64,000 nucleotides of DNA from Clostridia bacterium (GCA_910574475.1 CAJTAT010000007.1:1-64000), one strand, 5' to 3'; positions 51,933 to 60,690 are shown, numbered from the stretch's first letter. Notes: a model not told the origin generated them from the letters alone. Translations and numbers: made by a program.

Positions 51933-53384
51933 ATGAGTAAAGTTCGAACAAGATTTGCACCAAGTCCTACAGGAAGGATGCATGTGGGCAATTTGAGGAC
52001 AGCGCTGTATGCCTATCTAATTGCCAAGCACGAAGGAGGAGATTTCCTTCTGCGTATTGAGGATACGGATCAGGAGCGCTTGGTAGAAGGCGCTGTAGAT
52101 ATTATTTACCGGACATTGGAAAAGGCTGGACTCAAGCATGATGAAGGGCCGGACAGAGATGGAGGAGTGGGTCCCTATATACAGAGCGAGCGTCAGGCCT
52201 CGGGAATTTATCTGGAATATGCAAAAAAGCTTATTGAGAAGGGTGAGGCTTACTATTGTTTTTGCGATAAGGAACGCCTGGAGTCCTTAAAGACAGAAAT
52301 TGCAGGGAAAGAGATTGTCATATACGATAAGCACTGCCTCTCTCTGAGCAAAGAAGAGGTGGAAGCAAAGCTGGCTGCCGGGGTGCCTTATGTGATTCGG
52401 CAGAATAACCCTACAGAGGGAACGACCACCTTTCATGATGATATTTATGGAGACATTACTGTGGAGAATGGGGAATTGGATGATATGATTCTGATTAAAT
52501 CCGATGGATACCCTACCTACAATTTTGCCAATGTGGTGGACGATCATCTGATGGGTATTACCCATGTGGTGAGAGGAAATGAATATCTGTCCTCTTCTCC
52601 TAAATACAATCGTCTCTATGAAGCATTTGGCTGGGAAGTTCCTGTCTATGTACACTGCCCTCTGATAACAGATGAGGAGCATAAGAAGCTTTCTAAGCGC
52701 TGTGGTCATTGCTCTTTTGAGGATTTGCTGGAGCAAGGATTTTTGCCGAAGACGATCATCAACTTTGTGGCTCTCCTGGGTTGGAGCCCAGAGGAAGAAC
52801 GGGAGATTTACAGTCTGGAAGAGTTGATTTCTGTCTTTGACTATCACCATATGAGCAAAGCGCCCTCTGTCTTTGACTATACAAAGCTGAAATGGATGAA
52901 CGGTGAGTATCTCAAGGCTATGGACTTTGACGCCTTTTATGAGATGGCTTTGCCATATCTAAAAGAGGCCATAACCAAAGACTATGATTTTAAGAAAATT
53001 GCTGAGATGGTAAAGACGCGTATTGAGATTTTCCCGGATATTCCGGCTCTGGTGGATTTCTTTGAAGAGCTGCCAGCTTATGATACGTCTATGTATACCC
53101 ATAAGAAAATGAAGACGAACCCGGAGACCTCTCTGGAAGTATTAAAGGAATTACTGCCCCTTCTTGAGGAACAGGAAGACTATAGCAACGATGCGCTATA
53201 TAACTTGCTTTTGAGCTATGTGCAGCAGAAGGGATGTAAAAACGGGTACGTTCTCTGGCCTGTGCGCACGGCTACATCTGGAAAGCAGATGACTCCCTGT
53301 GGAGCCACAGAGATTATGGAAATCATCGGTAAAGAAGAATCCTTAAAGAGAATCCGCACAGCCATAGAAATGCTGGAAGGTTAG
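51933..53384 (+). CDS. gltX: Glutamate-tRNA ligase
   Basis: A 483-aa class I aminoacyl-tRNA synthetase charging tRNA-Glu. The HIGH-type motif is in [17 protein letters not shown] (about 8-24), the KMSKS-type motif is KLSKRCGH (about 251-258), and the discriminating FCDKERLE and [11 protein letters not shown] segments are present. The anticodon-binding C-terminal half is complete. AAGGAG lies upstream of the ATG. No glutaminyl-tRNA synthetase is seen, so it may be the non-discriminating form used with GatCAB; that is inferred from the group. Confidence 0.97.
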   Translation: MSKVRTRFAPSPTGRMHVGNLRTALYAYLIAKHEGGDFLLRIEDTDQERLVEGAVDIIYRTLEKAGLKHDEGPDRDGGVGPYIQSERQASGIYLEYAKKLIEKGEAYYCFCDKERLESLKTEIAGKEIVIYDKHCLSLSKEEVEAKLAAGVPYVIRQNNPTEGTTTFHDDIYGDITVENGELDDMILIKSDGYPTYNFANVVDDHLMGITHVVRGNEYLSSSPKYNRLYEAFGWEVPVYVHCPLITDEEHKKLSKRCGHCSFEDLLEQGFLPKTIINFVALLGWSPEEEREIYSLEELISVFDYHHMSKAPSVFDYTKLKWMNGEYLKAMDFDAFYEMALPYLKEAITKDYDFKKIAEMVKTRIEIFPDIPALVDFFEELPAYDTSMYTHKKMKTNPETSLEVLKELLPLLEEQEDYSNDALYNLLLSYVQQKGCKNGYVLWPVRTATSGKQMTPCGATEIMEIIGKEESLKRIRTAIEMLEG

Positions 53385-53391
53385 GAGTTAT

Positions 53392-55227
53392 ATGAATCAA
53401 TTATCAAAAGCGCAGCATCGGGCTGTCACCCACAAGGATGGCCCGATGCTGGTTCTGGCCGGTCCTGGTTCAGGGAAAACTCTGGTTATTACCTTAAGGA
53501 CTCGGCATCTGATTGAAGTCTGTCATGTCAATCCCTCAGAAATTCTTGTTATTACTTTTACAAAGGCAGCTGCAAAAGAGATGAAGGAACGGTTTTTGCG
53601 CGAGACAAAAAGCAGTGGCACAGCCGTTTCGTTTGGGACATTTCACGCGGTTTTTTTTCAAATTCTAAAGCTGGCTTATGGATACAAGGCAGAAAATATT
53701 CTCCGTGAGGAACAAAAGATTCAATTTCTTAGAAACAGTATTCGCAAGGCAAATCTGGAATTGGATGATGAAGCAGAATTTATGTCTGATATAGCCGCAG
53801 AGATCAGCAGAGTAAAAAATGAGAGGGCCAATCTGGATACTTATAAATCTGCTACTTGCAATACTGCTATATTCAAAAAGATTTATCAGGATTTTGATAA
53901 CCAAATGCAGAGGAGTAATTTGATTGATTTTGATGATATGCTGGTCTACTGTTATGAGCTTATTAAGGAGCGGCCGGATATCCTGGGGGCCTGGCAGAGA
54001 AAATATAAGTATATTTTGGTGGATGAGTTTCAGGACATTAACCAGCTCCAGTATGATATTGTGCGTATGCTGGCAGCCCCGGAGGACAATCTTTTTATTG
54101 TGGGAGACGATGATCAGTCCATCTATCGGTTTCGGGGAGCGAAGCCTCAGATTATGCTGAATTTTGAGAAAGATTATCCTAAGGCGGAACGTGTAGTGCT
54201 GGACATGAATTTCCGCTCTACAGCGGCCATTGTAAAGGGAGCGGGAAAGGTGATTGCACACAATCAAGATCGCTTTCCAAAAGAGATTCATGCCAGTCAG
54301 GGAGAGGGCTTTGGAATTCTGACCCATGAATTTGCCGATCAGGAGGAGGAAAATACCTGCATTATAGAGAAGATAAAGGCTTATGTGGAAAAGGGAGGCT
54401 CTTATTCAAACATTGCCGTGCTCTTTCGCACCAATACACAGCCCAGGCAATTGGTGGAGCAGCTTATGTCTGCGGGAATTCCATTTCGGATGCGGGATAA
54501 TCTGCCCAATATCTATGATCACTGGATTGTGAAAGATATTTTTACTTACATACGGATGGCAATGGGAAGCAGAAAGCGCAGTGACTTCCTGCAGATTATG
54601 AATCGCCCGAAGCGTTATATCAGTCGGGAATACCTGGAAGAAGAGGAGATATCCTGGGAAGTTCTTTTATCCTACTATGAGGATAAGGAGTGGATGTGCG
54701 AGCGGGTGGAGAAATTCTGCTCTGATCTGAAAATGCTCGCTCGCCTGAGCCCCTATGGCGCCCTTCACTATATTCGAAATGTCATAGGCTATGAGGAATA
54801 CCTGAGAGATTACGCAGAGTACCGAAATCGAAAGCCAGAAGAATTTCTGGAAGTTTTAGACGAATTACAGGCGCTTTCCAAAGGATTTCAGACTTTTTTT
54901 GACTGGTCTGACCATATTGTGCGCTATAAAAAGGAATTGGCCAGACAGGCAAAGGAGCAGGGAGAGAACAAAAACAGTATTACGCTGTCAACCATGCACA
55001 GCAGTAAGGGACTGGAATACAGGATTGTCTTTCTGATTGAGGCCAATGAAAAGATTACGCCTCATAAACGGGCTTTTCTGGAGGAGGATATTGAGGAGGA
55101 ACGGCGATTGTTCTATGTGGCTATGACCAGGGCAAAGGAGCTTTTGTATATTTTTTCTGTGAAAAAGCTTTACAATAAAAGAGCAGAGAGATCCCGGTTT
55201 GTGGAAGAATTGTTGGAAGAAAAATAG
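53392..55227 (+). CDS. UvrD/PcrA-family DNA helicase, short form
   Basis: A 611-aa superfamily 1 helicase. It opens QLSKAQHRAVTHKDGPMLVL, with Walker A GPGSGKT (about 23-29), motif II VDEFQDIN (about 211-218), motif III GDDDQSIYRFRGA (about 237-249), motif IV LDMNFRSTAAI, motif V TMHSSKGLEY and motif VI EERRLFYVAMTRAKE (near 565). It is shorter than PcrA/UvrD (about 720-750 aa) and lacks their C-terminal extension. It starts 7 nt after gltX. A role in DNA repair or recombination is likely; the exact subgroup is unclear. Confidence 0.9.
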   Translation: MNQLSKAQHRAVTHKDGPMLVLAGPGSGKTLVITLRTRHLIEVCHVNPSEILVITFTKAAAKEMKERFLRETKSSGTAVSFGTFHAVFFQILKLAYGYKAENILREEQKIQFLRNSIRKANLELDDEAEFMSDIAAEISRVKNERANLDTYKSATCNTAIFKKIYQDFDNQMQRSNLIDFDDMLVYCYELIKERPDILGAWQRKYKYILVDEFQDINQLQYDIVRMLAAPEDNLFIVGDDDQSIYRFRGAKPQIMLNFEKDYPKAERVVLDMNFRSTAAIVKGAGKVIAHNQDRFPKEIHASQGEGFGILTHEFADQEEENTCIIEKIKAYVEKGGSYSNIAVLFRTNTQPRQLVEQLMSAGIPFRMRDNLPNIYDHWIVKDIFTYIRMAMGSRKRSDFLQIMNRPKRYISREYLEEEEISWEVLLSYYEDKEWMCERVEKFCSDLKMLARLSPYGALHYIRNVIGYEEYLRDYAEYRNRKPEEFLEVLDELQALSKGFQTFFDWSDHIVRYKKELARQAKEQGENKNSITLSTMHSSKGLEYRIVFLIEANEKITPHKRAFLEEDIEEERRLFYVAMTRAKELLYIFSVKKLYNKRAERSRFVEELLEEK

Positions 55228-55249
55228 AGTGCCTTAGAAAAGGCACTCT
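55226..55249. terminator. Hairpin at the end of the helicase gene
   Basis: AGAGTGCCTT/AAGGCACTCT (10 bp, AGAA loop) overlaps the stop codon and sits between convergent genes. Confidence 0.65.
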
Positions 55250-55268
55250 AATGGACAAAAGTATAAGA

Positions 55269-55616
55269 TTATACCTCATCTTCTCCCACCAGCTCATCGT
55301 ATTCGGCTGCGTCCAACATTTCATCAAAAGCATCGGCAACAGCTTCATACTCTTCATCATCCTCAATGTTTTCCAGGACAGGTGTACTGCCGCTGTTGTC
55401 ATAGCGATAGATGTAGACTTCACCGTCATCGTTTTCACCGTTTTCATCCAGGGGAAGAAGAGCGATGTAATCACGCCCGTCTACGGGGAAAATGGTGAGA
55501 ATGGCACATTCTACAGTTTCATCATTGTCCAGTGTCAGGGTGACAGTGATGTTGCCATCGCAGGAATCACAGTTTCCATTACAGTTTGTGTTGTCACATT
55601 TATTTTTATCTGCCAT
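55269..55616 (-). CDS. DUF1292 acidic protein
   Basis: A 115-aa, very acidic protein. An N-terminal Cys-rich stretch (CDNTNCNGNCDSC) is followed by a beta-rich DUF1292 domain (ITVTLTLDNDETVECAILTI, then YIALLPLDE and EVYIYRY) and an acidic C-terminal helix. DUF1292 proteins are common in Firmicutes and their role is unknown. The four Cys in the head could bind a metal; this head is not typical of the domain. AGGAGG precedes the ATG, behind a shortened family B repeat. Confidence 0.85.
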   Translation of the reverse strand: MADKNKCDNTNCNGNCDSCDGNITVTLTLDNDETVECAILTIFPVDGRDYIALLPLDENGENDDGEVYIYRYDNSGSTPVLENIEDDEEYEAVADAFDEMLDAAEYDELVGEDEV

Positions 55617-55625
55617 ATATAGGCA

Positions 55626-55680
55626 CCTCCTATGGTAAGTTCCGCTGCGGCCCTATCAGTTACGGGCCTTTGCTGTTTAC
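55626..55680 (-). repeat. Shortened family B repeat upstream of the DUF1292 gene
   Basis: Read on the minus strand: AAACAGCAAAGGCCC, ten bases, GGGCCGCAGCGGAACTT, then CATAGGAGG. This matches the two ends of family B (ACAGCGAAGGCC and AGGCCGAAGCGGAACTT followed by ATAGGAGG) with the whole inner hairpin missing; GGCCC/GGGCC still pair. As in the other copies it ends at a ribosome-binding site. Confidence 0.7.
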
Positions 55681-55727
55681 TGTCCCTACTTTATCAGAAG
55701 ACAGGCAGAAAAGCAAGTAAAAAACGA

Positions 55728-55755
55728 TTGACAATGGCCCAGATCATACTAAAAT
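55728..55755 (+). promoter_or_regulatory. Promoter of the aminotransferase operon
   Basis: TTGACA (55728-55733) and TAAAAT (55750-55755), spacer 16 nt, lie 34 nt before the ATG. Confidence 0.6.
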
Positions 55756-55789
55756 AGAAATAAGGTTTTTACAAGAGAGAGGAGCAGAT

Positions 55790-56956
55790 ATGGAATTTCA
55801 GTTTTCGAAGAGATCAGAAGCAATTGAGGAAGGAATTTTTACTGTATTAAATCATAAAAGGGCAGAGCTTTTGGCCAGAGGGCGGGAGGTCTACAATTTT
55901 TCTGTGGGAACGCCTGACTTTAAACCTCAGCCCCATATTATGGAAGCACTGATGGAAGCAGCCAAGGATACAGAGAATTACAAGTATGCCCTGGCAGACA
56001 AGCCGGAGCTTTTGGAGGCGGTAAAGAGCTTTTATCACAGTCGTTTCGGTGTGGAGGTGGAGACAGATGAGATCATGTCTCTCTATGGTTCTCAGGAGGG
56101 GATGGCTCATGTAGCTATGGCGCTGTGTGACGAGGGAGATGTTGTACTGGCGCCAAACCCGGGATATCCCGTGTTTGCAGTGGGACCAGAGCTTTGTGGG
56201 GCAAAGATTGTGACTTATCCACTGTATGCAGAGAATAATTTCCTCCCAGTATTTGAGGACATTCCTGAAAAGACAGCCCAGGCAGCAAAGTTTATGGTGG
56301 TGTCTTACCCTGCCAATCCTGTGTGTTCTGTGGCGGATGACGGGTTTTATGAAAGACTCATTGCGTTTGCGAAAAAATATGAGATTATCATTCTTCACGA
56401 CAATGCCTATTCGGATATTGTCTATCACGGGAAAGAGGGAAAGTCCTTCCTTTCCTATCCAGGGGCTAAAGATGTTGGAATTGAGTTTTATTCTCTGTCC
56501 AAGAGCTACAATATGACTGGTATGCGGATTTCTTTTGCGCTGGGAAATAAGTCCGTGATCACCCAGTTTAAGAAGGTGCGCTCTCAGATTGATTACGGTA
56601 TTTTCCTTCCTATCCAGATAGCGGCTATTGCGGCGCTTAAAGGACCTCAGGATGCGGTGAAAGAGCAGTGCAGGAAGTATGAGGAGAGAAATAAGGCCCT
56701 GTGCGGCGGCCTGCGCAAGATTGGATGGAATGTACCCGACAGTCAGGGAACCATGTTTGTATGGGCGCCTATTCCAGAGAAATATAAAAGCTGTGAACAG
56801 TTTGCTCTGGATCTCATGGAGGAGACAGGCGTCATTGTAGTGCCGGGAACAGCTTTCGGAGATCTGGGTGAGGGATATGTGCGGATGGCTCTGGTCCATG
56901 ATATTCCTGTGATTGAGAAAGTGGTGAATATCATAAAAGAGAGCCACATTCTATAG
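55790..56956 (+). CDS. PLP-dependent class I aminotransferase
   Basis: A 388-aa fold-type I aminotransferase. The PLP lysine is in YSLSKSYNMTGMR (near 236), with the cofactor-binding YGSQEGMAHV, NPGYPVF, SYPANPVC and LHDNAYSDIVY segments and the substrate Arg in VRMALV. The overall pattern resembles LL-diaminopimelate and aspartate/alanine aminotransferases; the exact substrate is not fixed by sequence. GAGAGGAG precedes the ATG. It leads a three-gene unit with YdcF-like and inositol-phosphatase genes. Confidence 0.9.
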   Translation: MEFQFSKRSEAIEEGIFTVLNHKRAELLARGREVYNFSVGTPDFKPQPHIMEALMEAAKDTENYKYALADKPELLEAVKSFYHSRFGVEVETDEIMSLYGSQEGMAHVAMALCDEGDVVLAPNPGYPVFAVGPELCGAKIVTYPLYAENNFLPVFEDIPEKTAQAAKFMVVSYPANPVCSVADDGFYERLIAFAKKYEIIILHDNAYSDIVYHGKEGKSFLSYPGAKDVGIEFYSLSKSYNMTGMRISFALGNKSVITQFKKVRSQIDYGIFLPIQIAAIAALKGPQDAVKEQCRKYEERNKALCGGLRKIGWNVPDSQGTMFVWAPIPEKYKSCEQFALDLMEETGVIVVPGTAFGDLGEGYVRMALVHDIPVIEKVVNIIKESHIL

Positions 56957-56967
56957 GATGGAACAGA

Positions 56968-57540
56968 ATGAAGTTTATTCAAGATATTACGGACTTTATA
57001 TTTGTAGAGCAAAAACCTGAGAAGGCAGATACGATCTTTATTCCAGGCGGAGACCAGGGAGAAATTGCGGTGACGGCAGCCAGACTTTTTCGTGAAGGCT
57101 ATGCCCCTTTTGTTCTGCCCTCTGGCAGGTACAGCAAGCCAGTGGGAAGATGCATGATACCAGGTTACGAGACAGAGTGGGAGTATATGCGGGATATTCT
57201 GGTGAGGGAAGGAGTTCCAAAGGAGTCTATTCTGGAAGAAAAGCAGGCTACCTACACCTATGAAAATGCCATTTATTCCCGTCAGGTCACAGACAGGATG
57301 GGGCTTACTGTGGAGAAAGCTATTCTCTGCCCTCAGGCCTGTCACGCCAGGCGGGCGCTTTTGTATTATGAAATCCTGTACCCGGATACAGAATTTTATG
57401 TATGCCCCACTGTTACCCGGGGAATCAGTCGGGACAATTGGTTTTTAGAGGATGAAAAGATTGACATTGTGCTGGGAGAGCTGGAGCGATGCGGAAGCCA
57501 GTTCCATGAGATTTTAAGAGAGTACGGCAAAAGTCATTAG
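56968..57540 (+). CDS. YdcF/DUF218-family protein
   Basis: A 190-aa cytoplasmic protein with the DUF218 pattern: IFIPGGDQGEIAVTAARLF near the N-terminus, FVLPSGRYS, then the conserved EEKQATYTYENAIYSRQV and CPQACHARRALLYYE. Relatives (YdcF, SanA) bind nucleotide or SAM-like ligands or act in the envelope, but this one lacks a membrane helix. It starts 11 nt after the aminotransferase gene. The function is unknown. Confidence 0.82.
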   Translation: MKFIQDITDFIFVEQKPEKADTIFIPGGDQGEIAVTAARLFREGYAPFVLPSGRYSKPVGRCMIPGYETEWEYMRDILVREGVPKESILEEKQATYTYENAIYSRQVTDRMGLTVEKAILCPQACHARRALLYYEILYPDTEFYVCPTVTRGISRDNWFLEDEKIDIVLGELERCGSQFHEILREYGKSH

Positions 57541-57596
57541 CCATTTCAAGTATGACGACATACAGTTAAACTTATAATAGGAGAATAGAGCAGTCT

Positions 57597-58355
57597 ATGG
57601 AGATACAAGAAATTATTGATCTTGTAAAGAAAACAAAGACCTTTGTAGAGAATCGCGATATGGTGGATCATATAAAGGTAAAAGGGCCTGCGGACTATGT
57701 CACTCAGGTGGATACGAATATTCAGAATTTCCTTTCCAGAGAGCTTAGAAAGCTTGCTCCTCATGTGGAATTCTTGGGGGAGGAGGAAGGGCTGCATGAA
57801 ATGTCCTGCGATACCTTTTGGATTCTGGATCCCATCGATGGAACCACCAATCTGATTCATAATTACCTGCACAGCACCGTATCTTTGGGACTTTATGACA
57901 GGGGACAAATAGTAATGGGTATTGTGTACGATCCTTTCCGGGAAGAAATCTTTTATGCAGAAAAGGGAAAGGGGAGTTTTTGCAATGGAAAGCCCATTCA
58001 TGTGTCTCAGGCAGAGTCCTTGGAGGAGACAATTATAGCAGTAGGGACAGCCCCTTATAATAAGGAGATGGCTTCAAAAAACTTTGCAAGTATTCAGAAG
58101 GTGTTTGAGAAGAGCCAGGACATCCGCCGAACGGGAACAGCAGCCATGGATTTGGCCTACACTGCCTGTGGCCGCGTGGGAGGATACTTCGAGGCCAGAC
58201 TGCAGCCCTGGGACTTTGCAGCCGGAAGCCTTCTGGTGGAAGAGGCTGGCGGCCAAATCACGGATTTTGCCGGCAATTCATTGAACCTTCTTCAGCCTGG
58301 AGCTGTGGTGGCTACAAATAGGAAGCTCCATGAGGAATTGCGGGAGCTTTTGTAG
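57597..58355 (+). CDS. Inositol monophosphatase family protein
   Basis: A 252-aa Mg-dependent phosphatase. Metal-binding motifs are complete: FLGEEEG (about 59-65), WILDPIDGTTNLIHN (about 79-93) and, near the C-terminus, QPWDFAAGSLLVEEAGG. The family hydrolyses inositol phosphate, related sugar phosphates or NADP/PAP, and the substrate is unresolved here. TAGGAG lies about 13 nt before the ATG. A hairpin terminator follows. Confidence 0.92.
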   Translation: MEIQEIIDLVKKTKTFVENRDMVDHIKVKGPADYVTQVDTNIQNFLSRELRKLAPHVEFLGEEEGLHEMSCDTFWILDPIDGTTNLIHNYLHSTVSLGLYDRGQIVMGIVYDPFREEIFYAEKGKGSFCNGKPIHVSQAESLEETIIAVGTAPYNKEMASKNFASIQKVFEKSQDIRRTGTAAMDLAYTACGRVGGYFEARLQPWDFAAGSLLVEEAGGQITDFAGNSLNLLQPGAVVATNRKLHEELRELL

Positions 58356-58396
58356 AAATAGGGTTGAAAAGTTGTATGGAAGATAGAAAATAGAAG

Positions 58397-58429
58397 GGAA
58401 AAGGAATGGCCCATAAACATTCCTTTTCC
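58397..58429. terminator. Perfect 12-bp inverted repeat, probable terminator
   Basis: GGAAAAGGAATG and its exact complement with a 9-nt loop, followed by TTTACAG. It lies 42 nt after the phosphatase stop codon. Confidence 0.7.
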
Positions 58430-58457
58430 TTTACAGCTCTGTTTTTAATTGAGGATA

Positions 58458-58484
58458 ACGCCGCCCTTGAGGCGGTGTCCTTTT
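58458..58484. terminator. Second hairpin between convergent genes
   Basis: ACGCCGCC/GGCGGTGT with a CTTGA loop, followed by CCTTTT; just before the minus-strand stop codon of the coiled-coil gene. Confidence 0.65.
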
Positions 58485-58490
58485 CCGGGG

Positions 58491-59363
58491 CTACTCTACC
58501 TTAACATCTACCATTCGACAGGGCTCTCCCCCAGCCTGATTGATAGCATAGGCTGCCCTGGCTTTGGCTCGTTTTACCTTGCGGGCTTCTGGAGTTAGCT
58601 CTGCCTCCATGCGGGTCATCTCACCCTTATCAGTCAAAACTTTTTTTGCTTCTTTCTCAGTTGTCTCTGCTTTTTCAATATCTGTCTTATCAATATCTGA
58701 GCTTTCAGAATTATGTTCTTCTGTCTCTGTAGCTTCTTCTTTGGCAGTATCTTTTGTGGGATCCTGGATGCCCTTTTCAGCTTCCTCAGCCTCCTTCAGA
58801 TCCTGTTCTGCCTTCTGACGTTCTGCGTCTGTGGGAAGCTGTCCATATCTGCCGCTCTCAATAAATTCTCTTGTGGATTCCTCAAGAGCAGCAGTTTTCT
58901 GAAGGATTTGCCAACAAATCTTTAATTTTTCACCCTTGGGAATATTGGGATTATTCTGGACGCTGTTTACGGTGCTTAGAGCGGAAGCTGTGTGAGTCAT
59001 TTTTACACGCTGAACCTCTTCCTTAGTCTTACACCTTTTCAGCTCTTCCTCATAAGTCTTTTGTTCTTCTTCTATGGCTTTTACATGCTGGTAGGTCTGG
59101 GGATCTGTCTTTCTTAGATATTCCATTTCTTCGTAGGTGAGCTTTTTCCCACTATTGAGCTTTAACCGAATCTGCTGGGAAAGCTTAGTGGAACCATCTT
59201 TTTGAGCTTCCCGCATGTCCTCAGCCTGCTTTTTTACCCAGTCGTCAATGGTCTTGGTACCATCAGCAGTAAAATCGCCGGATGTCTTTTTCTTTTGCCA
59301 TTTCATCTCCATCTCTATATTTTTTGTATAGGAATTCAATGATTGGATTGCATAAAAATTCAC
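58491..59363 (-). CDS. Unrecognised charged, helix-rich protein
   Basis: A 290-aa soluble protein of unknown function. No signal peptide or membrane helix is seen. The middle (about 60-180) is rich in Glu, Lys and Gln with heptad-like spacing (TYEEMEYLRKTDPQTYQHVK, EEEQKTYEEELKRCKTKEE), suggesting coiled coil. A low-complexity Glu/Thr/Lys stretch (about 190-250) follows, and then a conserved-looking tail KVKRAKARAAYAINQAGG. The GTG start has AAGGAGG 7 nt upstream. Its only neighbours are luxS on the same strand and a convergent phosphatase gene, so context gives no clue. Confidence 0.6.
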   Translation of the reverse strand: MNFYAIQSLNSYTKNIEMEMKWQKKKTSGDFTADGTKTIDDWVKKQAEDMREAQKDGSTKLSQQIRLKLNSGKKLTYEEMEYLRKTDPQTYQHVKAIEEEQKTYEEELKRCKTKEEVQRVKMTHTASALSTVNSVQNNPNIPKGEKLKICWQILQKTAALEESTREFIESGRYGQLPTDAERQKAEQDLKEAEEAEKGIQDPTKDTAKEEATETEEHNSESSDIDKTDIEKAETTEKEAKKVLTDKGEMTRMEAELTPEARKVKRAKARAAYAINQAGGEPCRMVDVKVE

Positions 59364-59529
59364 AGATACACCTCCTTGTGTTAGAACAGCCTAAATTGCT
59401 TTCCATTCTGTGGCTGGTAACAGTCAAATTCCTTTCTGACCGTTATGGACTTATATATCTATATATAGTATCTCGGCATATTATCTGAAAACTTAATGCA
59501 CAATCCTTGGTTACAGGAAGCTTTCTGAC

Positions 59530-60009
59530 CTATTCCGGATAGACAAGACGTTCTGGCAGAATATCATAGAGAACCTCATCCAGATATCGTTTGGCCAGCC
59601 AGTTAGCCATAGGAAGGTTCATATCCAGATAATTTCCGCAGTCTCTGGCACAGGCTCCCGGAACCTCTCCCGTAAAGTCCCGGATAAACTCCCACATTTC
59701 CACCATGAGGGGAACAATGTCCCTGGATTCATAATCTCCAGCCAAAAGCAGATAGAAGCCTGTCCGACATCCCATAGGCCCAAAATAGATGATCTTTGGT
59801 CCAAAATCCTTGTGATTGCGCAGGAAAGTGGCCCCCAGATGTTCGATAGCGTGCATTTCCGCTGTATTCATCACGGGCTCCTCATTGGGGCTGGTCATGC
59901 GCAGATCAAAGGTGGTGATTACAGTGCCTCCCACGGGATCTTTTCTGGACACATAGACTCCAGGCTTAAGTTTGTTGTGATCAATGGTAAAGCTTGTGAT
60001 TTTTTCCAT
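59530..60009 (-). CDS. luxS: S-ribosylhomocysteine lyase LuxS
   Basis: A 159-aa enzyme that splits S-ribosylhomocysteine into homocysteine and the autoinducer-2 precursor, in the activated methyl cycle. The metal ligands are HAIEHL (His-x-x-Glu-His, about 53-57) and a Cys in CARDCGNY (near 125), with catalytic Cys in GPMGCRTGFYL (near 83). Size is typical. It stands alone on the minus strand; nothing unusual. Confidence 0.98.
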   Translation of the reverse strand: MEKITSFTIDHNKLKPGVYVSRKDPVGGTVITTFDLRMTSPNEEPVMNTAEMHAIEHLGATFLRNHKDFGPKIIYFGPMGCRTGFYLLLAGDYESRDIVPLMVEMWEFIRDFTGEVPGACARDCGNYLDMNLPMANWLAKRYLDEVLYDILPERLVYPE

Positions 60010-60156
60010 AATGATTTATGTTCCTTTCCCTTATCATATAAAAGATTATACTCTTTGAGGAAAAATTGATCAACTGGTTGTGAAAACAGAGATAAGCTTT
60101 AGAGTCAACAATGAAATTGCAGAAGTCACAAATCTACCATTTGAAGGTTGTGCCGC

Positions 60157-60185
60157 TTGACAGAAAAAAAAAACTATGCTAGAGT
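60157..60185 (+). promoter_or_regulatory. rpsO promoter
   Basis: TTGACA (60157-60162) and TAGAGT (60180-60185), spacer 17 nt, leave a leader of about 100 nt. The gap from luxS (60010) to here holds no other signal. Confidence 0.65.
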
Positions 60186-60221
60186 ATATGAGTATGATTT
60201 TTAGCATGAACTAGAAGATTT

Positions 60222-60266
60222 CCGGTATTCAGTAACTGGACACTCCGGCCGTTACTTAATATCCGG
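60222..60266 (+). ncRNA. Leader stem-loop upstream of rpsO, possible S15 autoregulatory RNA
   Basis: CCGG-TATT-C-AGTAAC pairs with GTTACT-T-AATA-TCCGG (about 14 pairs, one bulge and one mismatch) around a 14-nt loop, ending 13 nt before the GGAGG of rpsO. Ribosomal protein S15 represses its own synthesis through leader structures in several phyla, so this is a candidate of that type. Confidence 0.5.
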
Positions 60267-60292
60267 TGTATGAAAAAAAGGAGGAGATCATC

Positions 60293-60559
60293 ATGATCGC
60301 AAAAGAAAAAAAGCAGGCAATTATCGCTGAGTATGGCTTAAAGCCAGGAGACACAGGTTCACCAGAAGTACAGGTGGCAGTTCTGACTGCAAGGATCCAG
60401 GAGCTGACAGAGCATCTTCAGAGCAATCCAAAGGATCATCATTCCAGAAGAGGTCTTTTGAAAATGGTTGGTCAGAGACGTAATTTGCTGGCTTATTTGA
60501 AAAAGAAAGATATTACCAGATATCGTAGCTTGATCGAGAGATTAGGTCTTAGAAAGTAA
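60293..60559 (+). CDS. rpsO: 30S ribosomal protein S15
   Basis: An 88-aa small-subunit protein binding the central domain of 16S rRNA. The family signature is clear: [20 protein letters not shown] (about 21-40), DHHSRRGLL and [15 protein letters not shown]. The ATG at 60293 is preferred because GGAGGAG lies just upstream; an in-frame start 27 nt earlier overlaps the leader hairpin. Length is typical. pnp follows, as in many bacteria. Confidence 0.98.
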   Translation: MIAKEKKQAIIAEYGLKPGDTGSPEVQVAVLTARIQELTEHLQSNPKDHHSRRGLLKMVGQRRNLLAYLKKKDITRYRSLIERLGLRK

Positions 60560-60568
60560 GTTTCACAT

Positions 60569-60598
60569 GGGGCTGTTGGGTAAGCAGCCCCAATTTTT
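60569..60598 (+). terminator. rpsO terminator or attenuator
   Basis: GGGGCTG/CAGCCCC with a 9-nt loop, then AATTTTT. It separates rpsO from pnp and may allow partial read-through. Confidence 0.8.
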
Positions 60599-60639
60599 CT
60601 GTAACACAAACGTAACTTAAAATTTGCAGGAGAGATGTT

Positions 60640-60690
60640 CCGAGACCACTGATGTGTATATGCGGGGCGTGTATACATCAGTAGTTTCGG
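60640..60690 (+). ncRNA. Long stem-loop in the pnp leader
   Basis: CCGAGAC-C-ACTGATGT-G-TATA pairs with TATA-ACATCAGT-A-GTTTCGG read from the other side (about 19 pairs). It lies 72 nt before the pnp ATG. In Escherichia coli a leader duplex cut by RNase III lets PNPase control its own mRNA; an analogous role is possible here but unproven. Confidence 0.5.

Noticed and set aside
53665-54327. 220-codon antisense frame in the UvrD-like gene
   Set aside because: No ribosome-binding site, no recognisable domain, and the sense strand carries all helicase motifs.
55847-56947. 366-codon open frame antisense to the aminotransferase gene
   Set aside because: It lies wholly opposite a clearly recognised gene, has no ribosome-binding site, and its predicted protein has no family-like motifs; it is a codon-bias shadow.
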